From assembly GCA_018396405.1 (NCBI GenBank), contig JAGTQD010000008.1, forward strand, positions 1 through 36,464: a stretch of 36,464 nucleotides of DNA. The letters run 5' to 3'. Shown here piece after piece: positions 1 to 9,296 of this stretch (the stretch's first letter is position 1; the number at the start of each line of letters is the position of its first letter). The notes beneath the pieces are model-generated. The model was not told the DNA's origin. It saw only the letters and a program-made list of their open reading frames with translations, and ran no database searches. Made by a program: the position numbers and the translations under genes. This DNA is from Candidatus Bathyarchaeota archaeon. GTDB taxonomy: Archaea; Thermoproteota; Bathyarchaeia; Bathyarchaeales; DTEX01.

Positions 1-1
1 T

Positions 2-1156
2 TTAGAGTATAGAAAAATGCAAGGCTTTAATGCTTTACAAATAAATATTTTACCACAGCATGATAGGAGCGAAACAAAATACCGAATAAATCCTTTTCAA
101 ATTCTTTCTGATGGAAAATGGGATTTTAGTAAAAAAAACAACAAATATTTTGATAGAGCAGAAAAAATTATTGAAATGGCTGTTGAAAGAGGTTTTGTGC
201 CTGCTCTAGTAATTTTATGGTGTGATTACGTTAAGGGTACAAGACTGACAATGAAAGATGAATCAAAGGTTATACCAGAAGAATATTTAGAAGAATACGT
301 TGAATATGTTGTCGAAAGATTTGGAAAATATGATGCAATATTTATAGTAAGTGGAGATACAGATTTAGCAACAGAAGATGCAATGAGGTACTACAGTACC
401 GCACTTAGTATTGTCAAAGGTGTGTCTCCCGGCTCCCTAACAACAATGCATTTAGTTGGGGGATTAAGTGATCTTCCAGAATCTATAATTTATTCTCCTC
501 ATTACGACTTTTACATGTATCAATCCGGTCATCGTAAAGAGCATCAATATCGCCCATATGAAATGGCCCAGAAATTCTATAACATGCCTGTTAAGAGACC
601 AATAGTTAACGGTGAACCATGTTATGAAGGAATGGGATCCATAAGAGCCTATGAAATATACGGGAGATTTAATAACTTTGATGTGAGAAAGGCTGTTTGG
701 CAAAGTCTCCTTTCCGGAGCAAAGGCGGGAGTAGCCTATGGAGCGCACGGAATATGGTCATGGCAGAAACTAGATCGAGAATATAGGTATACTGTCTCTT
801 ATGGTACACCTTATCATTGGAGTACAGCGTTGCATTTTCCAGGAGCATTTGATGTGGCATTTGCAAAGTGGATCTTTGAGAAGTACGACCTATTTGATGT
901 GGTGCCTGCAAATGATAAGCTTTTGAACGAAACTCCAGAGATTCGTGTTGCGCAAGGAGTAGATAAGATAGTAATTTACTCGCCTTTTAATGTAGATATA
1001 AAGTTAAAAGTTGATAGTTCACTATACGAATGGGAAGGAATAGAGCTTGAAGGTCGAAGAATCTTTAAGCCAAGAATTAAAGACGAGGGAGGTTTCTCTC
1101 GAATAAAGATGACAGTTTTCAATGGAGATTTCCTAATAGTTGGAACAAAAATCTAA
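2..1156 (+). CDS. DUF4038/GH140 (apiosidase-like) glycoside hydrolase, 5'-truncated by window edge
   Basis: Frame is open to base 2 upstream of the listed Met. Motifs KYFDRAEKIIEMAVERGFVPALVILWC, IVSGDTDL, RPIVNGEPCYEG and DVRKAVWQSLLSGAKAGVAYGAHGIWSW resemble the DUF4038 TIM barrel, with NGEP a likely catalytic-Glu motif. Confidence 0.75.
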   Translation, partial: LEYRKMQGFNALQINILPQHDRSETKYRINPFQILSDGKWDFSKKNNKYFDRAEKIIEMAVERGFVPALVILWCDYVKGTRLTMKDESKVIPEEYLEEYVEYVVERFGKYDAIFIVSGDTDLATEDAMRYYSTALSIVKGVSPGSLTTMHLVGGLSDLPESIIYSPHYDFYMYQSGHRKEHQYRPYEMAQKFYNMPVKRPIVNGEPCYEGMGSIRAYEIYGRFNNFDVRKAVWQSLLSGAKAGVAYGAHGIWSWQKLDREYRYTVSYGTPYHWSTALHFPGAFDVAFAKWIFEKYDLFDVVPANDKLLNETPEIRVAQGVDKIVIYSPFNVDIKLKVDSSLYEWEGIELEGRRIFKPRIKDEGGFSRIKMTVFNGDFLIVGTKI

Positions 1157-1982
1157 AAACGCTTATAAGGAGCGGTTTCACCACTTGGACATTAAGTATC
1201 TTGTTAGAAAAAGTATAAGTATAAGAATGAAAGTTGTTGAAATTATTTATAAGTCAAGAATGGGTCATATAGGTGGGTCGCTATCTGAAACCGATATTCT
1301 CGTAGCCCTCTTCTATGCTGTTATGAAGCCTGATGATAAATTTATTCTGAGCAAAGGACATAGTGTAGAAGCATACTATGTTATTCTTGCAGATAAAGGG
1401 TTAATACCGTGGGAGGAGCTGGAGAAGTATTGTCATTTCGGATCAAGACTTATCGGTCATCCATCCGTTGATATTCCTGGAATTGATGTTGCAACAGGTT
1501 CTCTTGGGCACGGCTTATCAATCGCTTGTGGTATGGCTCTTGCGCTAAAACTGGATAAAAAGGATAATAAAGTCTATGTACTGATGGGTGACGGTGAACT
1601 CCAGGAGGGGTCAGTTTGGGAAGCCGCAATGTTTGCTAGCACGCATAAGTTAGATAATTTAGTTGCAATAGTTGACAGAAATAGGTTACAAATTGGAGGT
1701 GATACAGAATCTATTGTGAAACTCGAACCGTTAGCTGACCGATGGGCTTCTTTTGGATGGGAAGTTAAAGAAATGAACGGACATGATATTGAAGAGATAG
1801 TTAATACGCTTAATTCGTTCACTTTTAATTCAAAGCCTCATATTGCAATAGCAAGAACTATAAAAGGTAAAGGTGTGAGTTTCATTGAAAATAATTATAG
1901 GTGGCATCATGGCGAACTGGACGAAGAAAAATATCAAAAAGCAGTTGAAGAATTGAAACGTCATCTGGAGGCAATAGGATGA
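1140..1982 (+). CDS. Transketolase, N-terminal (TPP-binding) subunit
   Basis: GHIGGSLSETDIL, FILSKGHSVEAYY, ATGSLGHGLSIACGMALA, MGDGELQEGSVWEA. The listed start is TTG at 1140 and overlaps the upstream gene; the true start may be internal. Confidence 0.93.
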   Translation: MEQKSKNAYKERFHHLDIKYLVRKSISIRMKVVEIIYKSRMGHIGGSLSETDILVALFYAVMKPDDKFILSKGHSVEAYYVILADKGLIPWEELEKYCHFGSRLIGHPSVDIPGIDVATGSLGHGLSIACGMALALKLDKKDNKVYVLMGDGELQEGSVWEAAMFASTHKLDNLVAIVDRNRLQIGGDTESIVKLEPLADRWASFGWEVKEMNGHDIEEIVNTLNSFTFNSKPHIAIARTIKGKGVSFIENNYRWHHGELDEEKYQKAVEELKRHLEAIG

Positions 1983-2926
1983 ACCCTCATATACCATGCA
2001 GAAAAGCCTTCTCTGAAAAACTTTTTGAATTAGCAAAAGATGATAAGTCAATTATCGTCTTGACAACCGATGCTCGTTTCTCTGCGGCGATAGATGTTTT
2101 TTCTTACCATCTTCCTAACCAGTTTATTGATGTTGGAATAGCAGAACAAAATGCTATAGGTATAGCTGCTGGCCTATCTAAAATGGGAAGAAAACCCTTT
2201 GTTTTTATGCCAGCCTGCTTTTTAAGCGCGAGGTGCATAGACCAAATAAAGGTTGATGTGATATATTCAAAGTCAAATGTGAAACTCATAGGTGTAAGCG
2301 GAGGAATAAGTTATGGTCCTTTAGGTTACACTCATCATGCGGTTAATGATGTCGCAATAATGAGAACTTTTCCAGGAATGACTATAATATTGCCTTCAGA
2401 TGCTAACCAGGCAAAATTGGTGGCTGAAAAGCTAGTGGAGCATACTGGTCCAGTTTATGTCAGAATGGGGCGCGGTCCTGTTCCACCAGTTTACCATGAA
2501 AATTTAAGATTTGAGATTGGAAAAGCAAATTTGCTAACGGAAGGAGATGATGTCACTATTATAGGTATTGGTGAAACAACATATTATTGCCTGGAGGCAG
2601 GCAAGCTCCTAAAGAAAAATAGTAATATCAATGCTGAAATCATTGATATGCCAACTGTTAAACCTCTAGATGAAGATTTGCTCTTCAAAGAGGCAAAGAA
2701 AACTGGCAGGATAGTAGTTGTTGAAGAGCATTCAATTTGCGGTGGTTTGGGAAGTGCCATCGCAGAGTTTTTATCCCAAAACTTCCCTACACCAATGAAA
2801 ATTTTATCTTTACCAGATGATTTCCCAATAGCAGGCTCATCTTTACAAGTATTTGATTATTATGGGCTTACGCCTGAAAAAATTTCTCGAAGTGTAGTTG
2901 ATTTCTTAAGCAGATTCAGAAAATAA
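1979..2926 (+). CDS. Transketolase, C-terminal subunit
   Basis: FIDVGIAEQNAIGIAAGLSKMGRKPFV, GPVYVRMGRGPVP, VVVEEHSICGGLGSAIAE. ATGA overlap with the N-terminal subunit. Confidence 0.93.
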   Translation: MNPHIPCRKAFSEKLFELAKDDKSIIVLTTDARFSAAIDVFSYHLPNQFIDVGIAEQNAIGIAAGLSKMGRKPFVFMPACFLSARCIDQIKVDVIYSKSNVKLIGVSGGISYGPLGYTHHAVNDVAIMRTFPGMTIILPSDANQAKLVAEKLVEHTGPVYVRMGRGPVPPVYHENLRFEIGKANLLTEGDDVTIIGIGETTYYCLEAGKLLKKNSNINAEIIDMPTVKPLDEDLLFKEAKKTGRIVVVEEHSICGGLGSAIAEFLSQNFPTPMKILSLPDDFPIAGSSLQVFDYYGLTPEKISRSVVDFLSRFRK

Positions 2927-2941
2927 TTTTGGGGATGCAAA

Positions 2942-4420
2942 TTGGACAATGAGGAAACATACGTTATAACTATTGATCAGAGTACGTCTGCGACTAAAGG
3001 CATACTTTTTAATTTAAAGGGCGAAAAAATATATGAATACTCCTTATCCCACGCCCAATATTATCCGAAGCCTGGGTGGGTAGAACATGACCCTGAAGAG
3101 ATATACAAGAACACTCTAGCAGTAATTTCGATTCTCAAAGAGAAAATCGCTGAAGAAAATATCCTAGGTCTGACAATAACTAATCAAAGGGAAACGGTTA
3201 TTATGTGGGATAAGAATAGCGGAAAGCCATACTATAACGCTATTGTATGGCAATGTCTTAGAGGCGCAGAAATATGTGATGAATATCGGAAGAGAGGATA
3301 TGAAAAGATGATTACGGAGAAAACCGGCCTAGTTTTAGATCCATACTTCTCAGCAAGTAAGATAAAATGGCTTATAGACAATATTGCTCCTCCCACGAAT
3401 CGACTTCTTATAGGAACAATTGACAGCTGGCTTATATGGAAGCTTACGGAGGGCAGAGTTCACGCAACTGACTATTCTAATGCATCAAGAACAATGCTTC
3501 TCAACATAAAGAAACTTTGCTGGGATGAGGAACTATTAAATCTATTTGGTATTCCGAGCTCAGCGATGCCGAAGATTTATTCATCCAATAGTATTTTTGG
3601 CTTCTCCGATTGCGGAGGTTTATTAAGGAGAGAAATACCAATAAGTGGTGTTCTTGGAGACTCTCAAGCTTCCCTCTTCGGAGAAGGTTGCTTTAAGAGA
3701 GGAATGGTAAAGGTAACTTATGGAACAGGCTCTTCAGTTGCAATGAATATAGGCCATGAATATATGGTTCCGCCTAAAGGTATCGTAACATCCATTGGCT
3801 GGAGAATTAACAATGATGTTTCCTATATTTTAGAAGGTAATGTTCACGCAACGGGTGCAACGATAAGATGGCTTATAGACAATATTGGATTAAGTGTAGA
3901 ATTAGACAATATTGAAAAAATGTGTCTTTCACTAGAGGATAATGAGGGAGTATATTTTGTCCCGGCTTTTAGCGGACTAGGTGCGCCTTATTGGGAAAAT
4001 AGGGCAAAAGGAATAATATACGGTCTTACTCTTAAAACTAAAAAGGAGCATATTGTAAGATCTGCTGTAGAAGCAATAGCGTATCAAATAAAAGATGTCA
4101 TAGAGGTTTTAATGAAGGGTTCAAGAATAAAAATCAATAAAATAAAAGTTGACGGTGGAGCTGCAAGAAATAATTTTTTAATGCAATTTCAAGCTGATAT
4201 TCTGGGGATTCCTGTATTAAGAGCTACAATAGAGGATATGTCTGCCTTTGGTTCCTTCCTAATGGGTGGATTGGGCTTTAAAATTTGGAAGAGTTTAGAT
4301 GACCTCGAAAAATTACTATCAGAAAAGAAATGGGACATTTTTACGCCAAAATTGTCTCCAGAGAAAAGGAAAAAATACTATAATGAATGGAGGAAAGTCG
4401 TGAAAAAATCTCTGCCATAA
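2942..4420 (+). CDS. FGGY-family carbohydrate kinase (glycerol kinase-like fold)
   Basis: IDQSTSATKGILFN, LTITNQRETVIMWD, NAIVWQCLR, DPYFSASKIKWLIDN, GDSQASLFGEGC, KVDGGAARNNFLMQFQADILG. TTG start. Confidence 0.9.
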   Translation: MDNEETYVITIDQSTSATKGILFNLKGEKIYEYSLSHAQYYPKPGWVEHDPEEIYKNTLAVISILKEKIAEENILGLTITNQRETVIMWDKNSGKPYYNAIVWQCLRGAEICDEYRKRGYEKMITEKTGLVLDPYFSASKIKWLIDNIAPPTNRLLIGTIDSWLIWKLTEGRVHATDYSNASRTMLLNIKKLCWDEELLNLFGIPSSAMPKIYSSNSIFGFSDCGGLLRREIPISGVLGDSQASLFGEGCFKRGMVKVTYGTGSSVAMNIGHEYMVPPKGIVTSIGWRINNDVSYILEGNVHATGATIRWLIDNIGLSVELDNIEKMCLSLEDNEGVYFVPAFSGLGAPYWENRAKGIIYGLTLKTKKEHIVRSAVEAIAYQIKDVIEVLMKGSRIKINKIKVDGGAARNNFLMQFQADILGIPVLRATIEDMSAFGSFLMGGLGFKIWKSLDDLEKLLSEKKWDIFTPKLSPEKRKKYYNEWRKVVKKSLP

Positions 4421-4522
4421 AAAGAAACTAGAAATATATTATCATGAGGAAAAATTATTAAGTTTTAAAGTCAACAAAAAAGTTAAAGTCTAGATGAGTG
4501 AAAAGGTAGAGAGGGAGCTTTG

Positions 4523-5935
4523 ATGGATATAACTTTTGGTTTAATTGTGGGTAACAGAGAGTTCTTTCCTGAAGAATTAGCAATAAAGGGAAGAGAAAGA
4601 ATGCTTAAGGTTCTAAAAGAGGAGGGCTTCGAAGTAATATGCCCATCAGGTGATGATACCAAGTTTGGGGTCGTTGGATCCTGGGAGGATGCAAAAAAAT
4701 GTGCTGAACTGTTTAACAGAAATCGGGATAAAATCGACGGATTAATTATTTCACTGCCAAATTTTAGTGATGAGAAGGCGATAGCCAATACAATAAGAAT
4801 GAGCGGACTCAAAGTTCCAATCTTAGTGCACGCTTTTAGAGACAATATGTCACAGATGGATCCTCTCCATAGAGGCGATAGTTTCTGCGGCAAAATCTCT
4901 GTATGCAACAATCTCCTTCAATATAGGATACCATTCTCTTTAACAACTCTACATACTGTTGATCCTGAAGAAAAAATCTTTAGAGAGGATTTAAAGTGGT
5001 TTGCTGGGGTCTGTAGAATTGTTAAGGGCCTTAAAAACATAAGGTTGGGCGCTGTCGGGGCGAGGCCCTCAGCATTTAATACTATGAGATACTCTGAGAA
5101 AGTTCTTGAAGCATATGGGCTATCCGTGGAAACAATAGATCTATCGGAAATTATAGCTGAGGTCAATAAAATAAGCGATTCAGATCCAAAAGTGAAAGAA
5201 AAGATTAATGAAATAAAGAGGTATGCTAACATAGTAGAAGTTTCTGAAGAGAAGATAAAAGTTCTAGCGAAATTTTATTTATCTATGGAAAAATGGATTA
5301 AAAATAATGATATAAAGGCAGTTGCAATTCAATGCTGGACATCCATAGAAAGGAATCTTGGAATTATGCCATGCGCTATAATGAGCATGCTTAGTGAGAA
5401 AATGGTTCCTTCAGCATGCGAGGTTGACGTTACAGGAGCATTATCAATGTACATTTTGCAATTAGCTTCCGAAACTCCTTCCGCATTAGTAGATTGGAAC
5501 AATAACTACGGATTTGAGGAAGACAAGTGTATAATTTTTCATTGCGGAAACATGCCAAAATATATATTGGAAATAAAATGGATCGGATATGGTGAAATTA
5601 TAGGAAAAGTTGTTGGTTCTGAAGCCGCATTTGGAGCTTGTACTGGAAGAATAAAAACTGGACCAGTCACTTTTCTCAGAATAACAAGTAATGACGCTCA
5701 CGGAAGACTTAAAGCATATATTGGAGAGGGAGAATTAACAGATGATTCTATTGAAACTTTTGGTGCTTATGGAGTAATAAGAGTGCCAAACCTTCAGAAT
5801 TTAATGAAACATGTATGTAGAAATGGCTTTGAGCATCATGTAGCCATAAATAGATCTCATGTAGCGAGAATAGTCTACGAAGCACTAAACAATTATTTAG
5901 GAATAGAAACATATTGGCATAATAAATATACATGA
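4523..5935 (+). CDS. L-fucose/L-arabinose isomerase family sugar isomerase
   Basis: Full-length match to the family style. Probable metal-ligand regions ACEVDVTGALSMY, ALVDWNNNYG and FEHHVAINRSHVA retained. ATG at 4523 after GAGGGAG. Confidence 0.8.
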   Translation: MDITFGLIVGNREFFPEELAIKGRERMLKVLKEEGFEVICPSGDDTKFGVVGSWEDAKKCAELFNRNRDKIDGLIISLPNFSDEKAIANTIRMSGLKVPILVHAFRDNMSQMDPLHRGDSFCGKISVCNNLLQYRIPFSLTTLHTVDPEEKIFREDLKWFAGVCRIVKGLKNIRLGAVGARPSAFNTMRYSEKVLEAYGLSVETIDLSEIIAEVNKISDSDPKVKEKINEIKRYANIVEVSEEKIKVLAKFYLSMEKWIKNNDIKAVAIQCWTSIERNLGIMPCAIMSMLSEKMVPSACEVDVTGALSMYILQLASETPSALVDWNNNYGFEEDKCIIFHCGNMPKYILEIKWIGYGEIIGKVVGSEAAFGACTGRIKTGPVTFLRITSNDAHGRLKAYIGEGELTDDSIETFGAYGVIRVPNLQNLMKHVCRNGFEHHVAINRSHVARIVYEALNNYLGIETYWHNKYT

Positions 5936-5961
5936 AATATTTGATTATTTATAAACTTCTC

Positions 5962-7977
5962 TCATAAGAATTCCACTATAACGATAGTGTATATTACTAG
6001 TTTAGGTATCTTAAACAATATTTTATCTTTGTCTTCAAAGTAGTTCTTTATTTCTTCTTCTCCCTCATAGTCAGGCGATAGAACTGATATTCTTTTTAGT
6101 CTTCTTTTTGCGGGATTTTTTAGCTCCACTAGAATATTTTTAATAGTGTTATTTACGTCAAAGTTCACAAGGTGTAAAATCAGTTCTTTATTCCTCCTAT
6201 AAAACTCCGCGACAACACTTAATGGTGCATAAATTTTTAATGGTATCCTTCCTTTACTGGCCCACTCAACTGCTTCAACTAGCTCATACCAGTTTTTAGG
6301 AAGTTTCCACTTATTTGGCGAAATATCAATGTATTTTCTTTGCTCTTCATCTTTTTTTAGAGGAATTTGCTCGGCTGGCTCTATTCTTGGTATGTAGACA
6401 ACGCGACCTTTACCATAGAAGTTCATATTTTTATGAGCATCTTCAATTTTTTCAAAACCAAATAAATCTGCTAATCCAAAACATCTCCTTCTTCTACGCC
6501 ACTCATCATAAAGTGAGGTTGCATCTGTAGCCACTAGGCCGCCACCATTAAAAACGAATTCACGAATTCTTCTAATTTGTTCGTCACTCAAAGATTCCTG
6601 GTTAGCTAATACTAAGACAGAATACCTTGGTAAGTTTTCTATCTGCTGATCGAAGATAATGTCGAATGGTATTTTGGCCTGAATAAGTGTTTGCTCAAAG
6701 AGGATTGTGCTTAGGTGTGTGCTAAAATTATTATAGGCCATAGAAGTAAATGAGCGTAAAATAGCAACTTCAGCGATGCTCTCTGCATTAGTATACAAAT
6801 CTTCATGCTTTAGATAAAAATCATAGTAGTGCAAAGTCTCTATGTCCTTAGGTCCATAAGGTCCACCCTCATATCCAAACCCCGGGATCATAAGTGGCTT
6901 ATTGAAAGCCATAGCAACCGCCCACTCTACTTTGCCAGCTCCGCGACAAGGTGGCGAAGCAACAGTCATGTTCAAGATTCGTGCAACTTTAAAGCTCCTT
7001 ATCTCCGAAATTAACGCTCCATCCTCAGTCATATGGGCGTATACTCCACTATCCATTATCATGCAATCACATGCACCCGAAAATCTTGAGTGATCAATGG
7101 CTTCAATGAACGCTCTATTTCTGCCATAAATGCCCTTGATATTTATTGCAACTGGAATTGAGGGATTAAGACTTTTTATATACTTATATATCTCCCTAAA
7201 GAATTCGGCTTTACTGTGACATCTAAAATCTATCCATTCTTGTTTTAATGGGTCATCTATAGTAATTAGATCCCAAGGTTGATTAAAGATGTTCCATGTA
7301 GGTGGTGAAATTAAATCTAGTCTTGTAAATCCAAATCTTTTCCTAAGAGTTTCCTCATCATATTTATTTCTAAGAAAATCTTTAAATTTCTTCACGCATT
7401 TTGGGCAATGGCATGATTGGGGCTCTGGTCTGCCTATACCAGGATTGTCAAAAAAGATTCTATCGGCTCCTATCTCTTTGATAGCATATCTAACAATTTC
7501 CTTTATATATCCTAAGTACTCCTCATTATTGTAACAAGGGAAATATCTATTCGTTTGATGACCAGAATACGTAATTGGTTTTCCATCCTGGTCTATTTGA
7601 GCCCATTCACGAGCTTTAGGGTTCTCAAGAAATAGTGTCTCCGCAAATAAAGTTCCACCAATGTACACGCTAACTTTTATACCATACTTATGGCATAACT
7701 CAACGAGTTTTTTAGTATTCTGCATCTCCTCTTTTTCAATTTCAAATCCAAAACCTTTATAGAAGTGAACACCGCCACCATCAGCTGGCAAAAGTCTAAC
7801 GCCTAGAGCTGCTATTTTCCTAATATTTTCTTCAGAATGAGCAATAGCGTATTGTTCTTCAATATCAGTTATTGTTCCCCCTCTTCTCCTTTCGAACATA
7901 AGTGGTTCATTGCTTGGCCAAACGATCTCTTTCAAAAGGTTCTCTCTAAGAGCGTCGTCCAAATCTTCTCCCTCCAA
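5962..7977 (-). CDS. Glycoside-hydrolase-like TIM-barrel protein with beta-galactosidase trimerisation-like (GATase1-like) domain
   Basis: IGADRIFFDNPGIGRPEPQSCHCPKCVKKFKDFL (Cys motif after the barrel strand as in GHL/GH42-like proteins); PRYSVLVLANQESLSDEQIRRIREFVFNGGGLVATDATSLYDE is trimerisation-domain-like. No signal peptide; TTG start. Confidence 0.65.
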   Translation of the reverse strand: MEGEDLDDALRENLLKEIVWPSNEPLMFERRRGGTITDIEEQYAIAHSEENIRKIAALGVRLLPADGGGVHFYKGFGFEIEKEEMQNTKKLVELCHKYGIKVSVYIGGTLFAETLFLENPKAREWAQIDQDGKPITYSGHQTNRYFPCYNNEEYLGYIKEIVRYAIKEIGADRIFFDNPGIGRPEPQSCHCPKCVKKFKDFLRNKYDEETLRKRFGFTRLDLISPPTWNIFNQPWDLITIDDPLKQEWIDFRCHSKAEFFREIYKYIKSLNPSIPVAINIKGIYGRNRAFIEAIDHSRFSGACDCMIMDSGVYAHMTEDGALISEIRSFKVARILNMTVASPPCRGAGKVEWAVAMAFNKPLMIPGFGYEGGPYGPKDIETLHYYDFYLKHEDLYTNAESIAEVAILRSFTSMAYNNFSTHLSTILFEQTLIQAKIPFDIIFDQQIENLPRYSVLVLANQESLSDEQIRRIREFVFNGGGLVATDATSLYDEWRRRRRCFGLADLFGFEKIEDAHKNMNFYGKGRVVYIPRIEPAEQIPLKKDEEQRKYIDISPNKWKLPKNWYELVEAVEWASKGRIPLKIYAPLSVVAEFYRRNKELILHLVNFDVNNTIKNILVELKNPAKRRLKRISVLSPDYEGEEEIKNYFEDKDKILFKIPKLVIYTIVIVEFL

Positions 7978-8197
7978 GTCCTGAGGGGAATGGACTTATA
8001 TTTAAAGATTTTGTGGAAGAAATATGCCAAGTAATACCGGACTCTATGTTTTCTCTTACAATTTTTGGAGGTTTTGAGACATAAAAGGAGCCACTTACAA
8101 TAATAATGCTTACGTTATTAATGGCACTCTTCAATCTGTCCATAACTCATAATTTTCGAACCCTAAAAATAAATAGCTCTTAGTCTCTCTATTAATT

Positions 8198-9280
8198 TTG
8201 GTGAAATGTATGAGGCCATTCTTTAAGAAAGAGGACATTTTTAAGTTTAATCCCAACATACCCGAAGTTCATGCTCCGACAATTACGGAAACAAATAACG
8301 GCGACCTATTAGCAGCATGGTTTGGCGGGTCAAAAGAGGGTGCAAGCGACGTAGCAATATACTCATCTAGGTTTAATCTAGATGATGAAAAATGGAGCGA
8401 CCCTAAAATTTTAGCCGATATCCCTAAAAGATCGGATCAAAATCCGGTCTTATTTACCCACGGAGATACCATCTGGCTCTTCTTCTCCAGTCTTGAGGGC
8501 GGTGGCTCAACTAGTATAATCATGTATAAGAAAAGTCTCGATGATGGCTTTACTTGGTCTGAAGAAAAAATATTTCGAAAGAGAATGGGTCTGTGGGTTA
8601 GAAATAGACCAATCATCCTCAATAATGGTGATTTTCTACTACCAATATATGATAGGAGGGCTATGCCTAACTGCTGTTATGTTATGATTTCTGAGGATGA
8701 TGGTGAAACATGGGAAACTTATGGCCCAATAACTTCGATAACTGGATGCGCACAGGGAAATGTTGTTCAATTATCTGATGGAACATTAATGATGTATATG
8801 CGGACAAGAAGTCACCCCTTACACCAGTTCTTACACGGCCCACAAAGGCTAACCAAAATAGAGATTTCACCAGGCCAGTTTATAATAAAGAGAGAATCGC
8901 CTTCAATTGGAGGGTTTATATGGGAGTCCAGATCAAATGATAATGGAAGAACATGGAACCAATCTTCAGAGACAACAATACCAAATCCCAACAGTGGGAT
9001 CTCCCTTATAAAACTTAGAGATGGCAACCTTGTCTTAGCATTCAATGATACCCATGTTGGGCGCTCGCCGCTTAATGTTGCATTATCAACGGATGAAGGT
9101 AAAACTTGGATGTATAAAAAAGTGCTTGAAAATGGTGAGGGCGAATTCTCCTATCCTCAGCTTATCCAGTCGTCCGATGGGTTAATTCACGTTGTCTATA
9201 CGTATAGAAGACTAACAATTAGGCATGCCGTTTTCAATGAAGAATGGCTGAAAGAAAAAGAGCAATCTTTAGCGGATTAA
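8198..9280 (+). CDS. BNR/Asp-box sialidase-like beta-propeller protein
   Basis: EVHAPTITETNNGDLLAAWFGGSKEGASDVAIYSSR, Asp-boxes SLDDGFTWSEE, SEDDGETWE, SNDNGRTWNQ, STDEGKTWMY. No signal peptide. Confidence 0.82.
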   Translation: MVKCMRPFFKKEDIFKFNPNIPEVHAPTITETNNGDLLAAWFGGSKEGASDVAIYSSRFNLDDEKWSDPKILADIPKRSDQNPVLFTHGDTIWLFFSSLEGGGSTSIIMYKKSLDDGFTWSEEKIFRKRMGLWVRNRPIILNNGDFLLPIYDRRAMPNCCYVMISEDDGETWETYGPITSITGCAQGNVVQLSDGTLMMYMRTRSHPLHQFLHGPQRLTKIEISPGQFIIKRESPSIGGFIWESRSNDNGRTWNQSSETTIPNPNSGISLIKLRDGNLVLAFNDTHVGRSPLNVALSTDEGKTWMYKKVLENGEGEFSYPQLIQSSDGLIHVVYTYRRLTIRHAVFNEEWLKEKEQSLAD

Positions 9281-9296
9281 TTTAAAAATTTCCCCT

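Noticed and set aside
1140-2926. Sulfoquinovose sulfo-transketolase pathway as explanation for transketolase plus isomerase
   Set aside because: No recognisable sulfoquinovosidase or sulfoacetaldehyde-processing gene in the window, and the adjacent DUF4038/GH140-like gene and kinase fit apiose better; not excluded without phylogeny.
4483-4911. 142-aa antisense ORF opposite the isomerase gene
   Set aside because: Overlaps a conserved coding region; composition typical of a reverse-strand shadow ORF.
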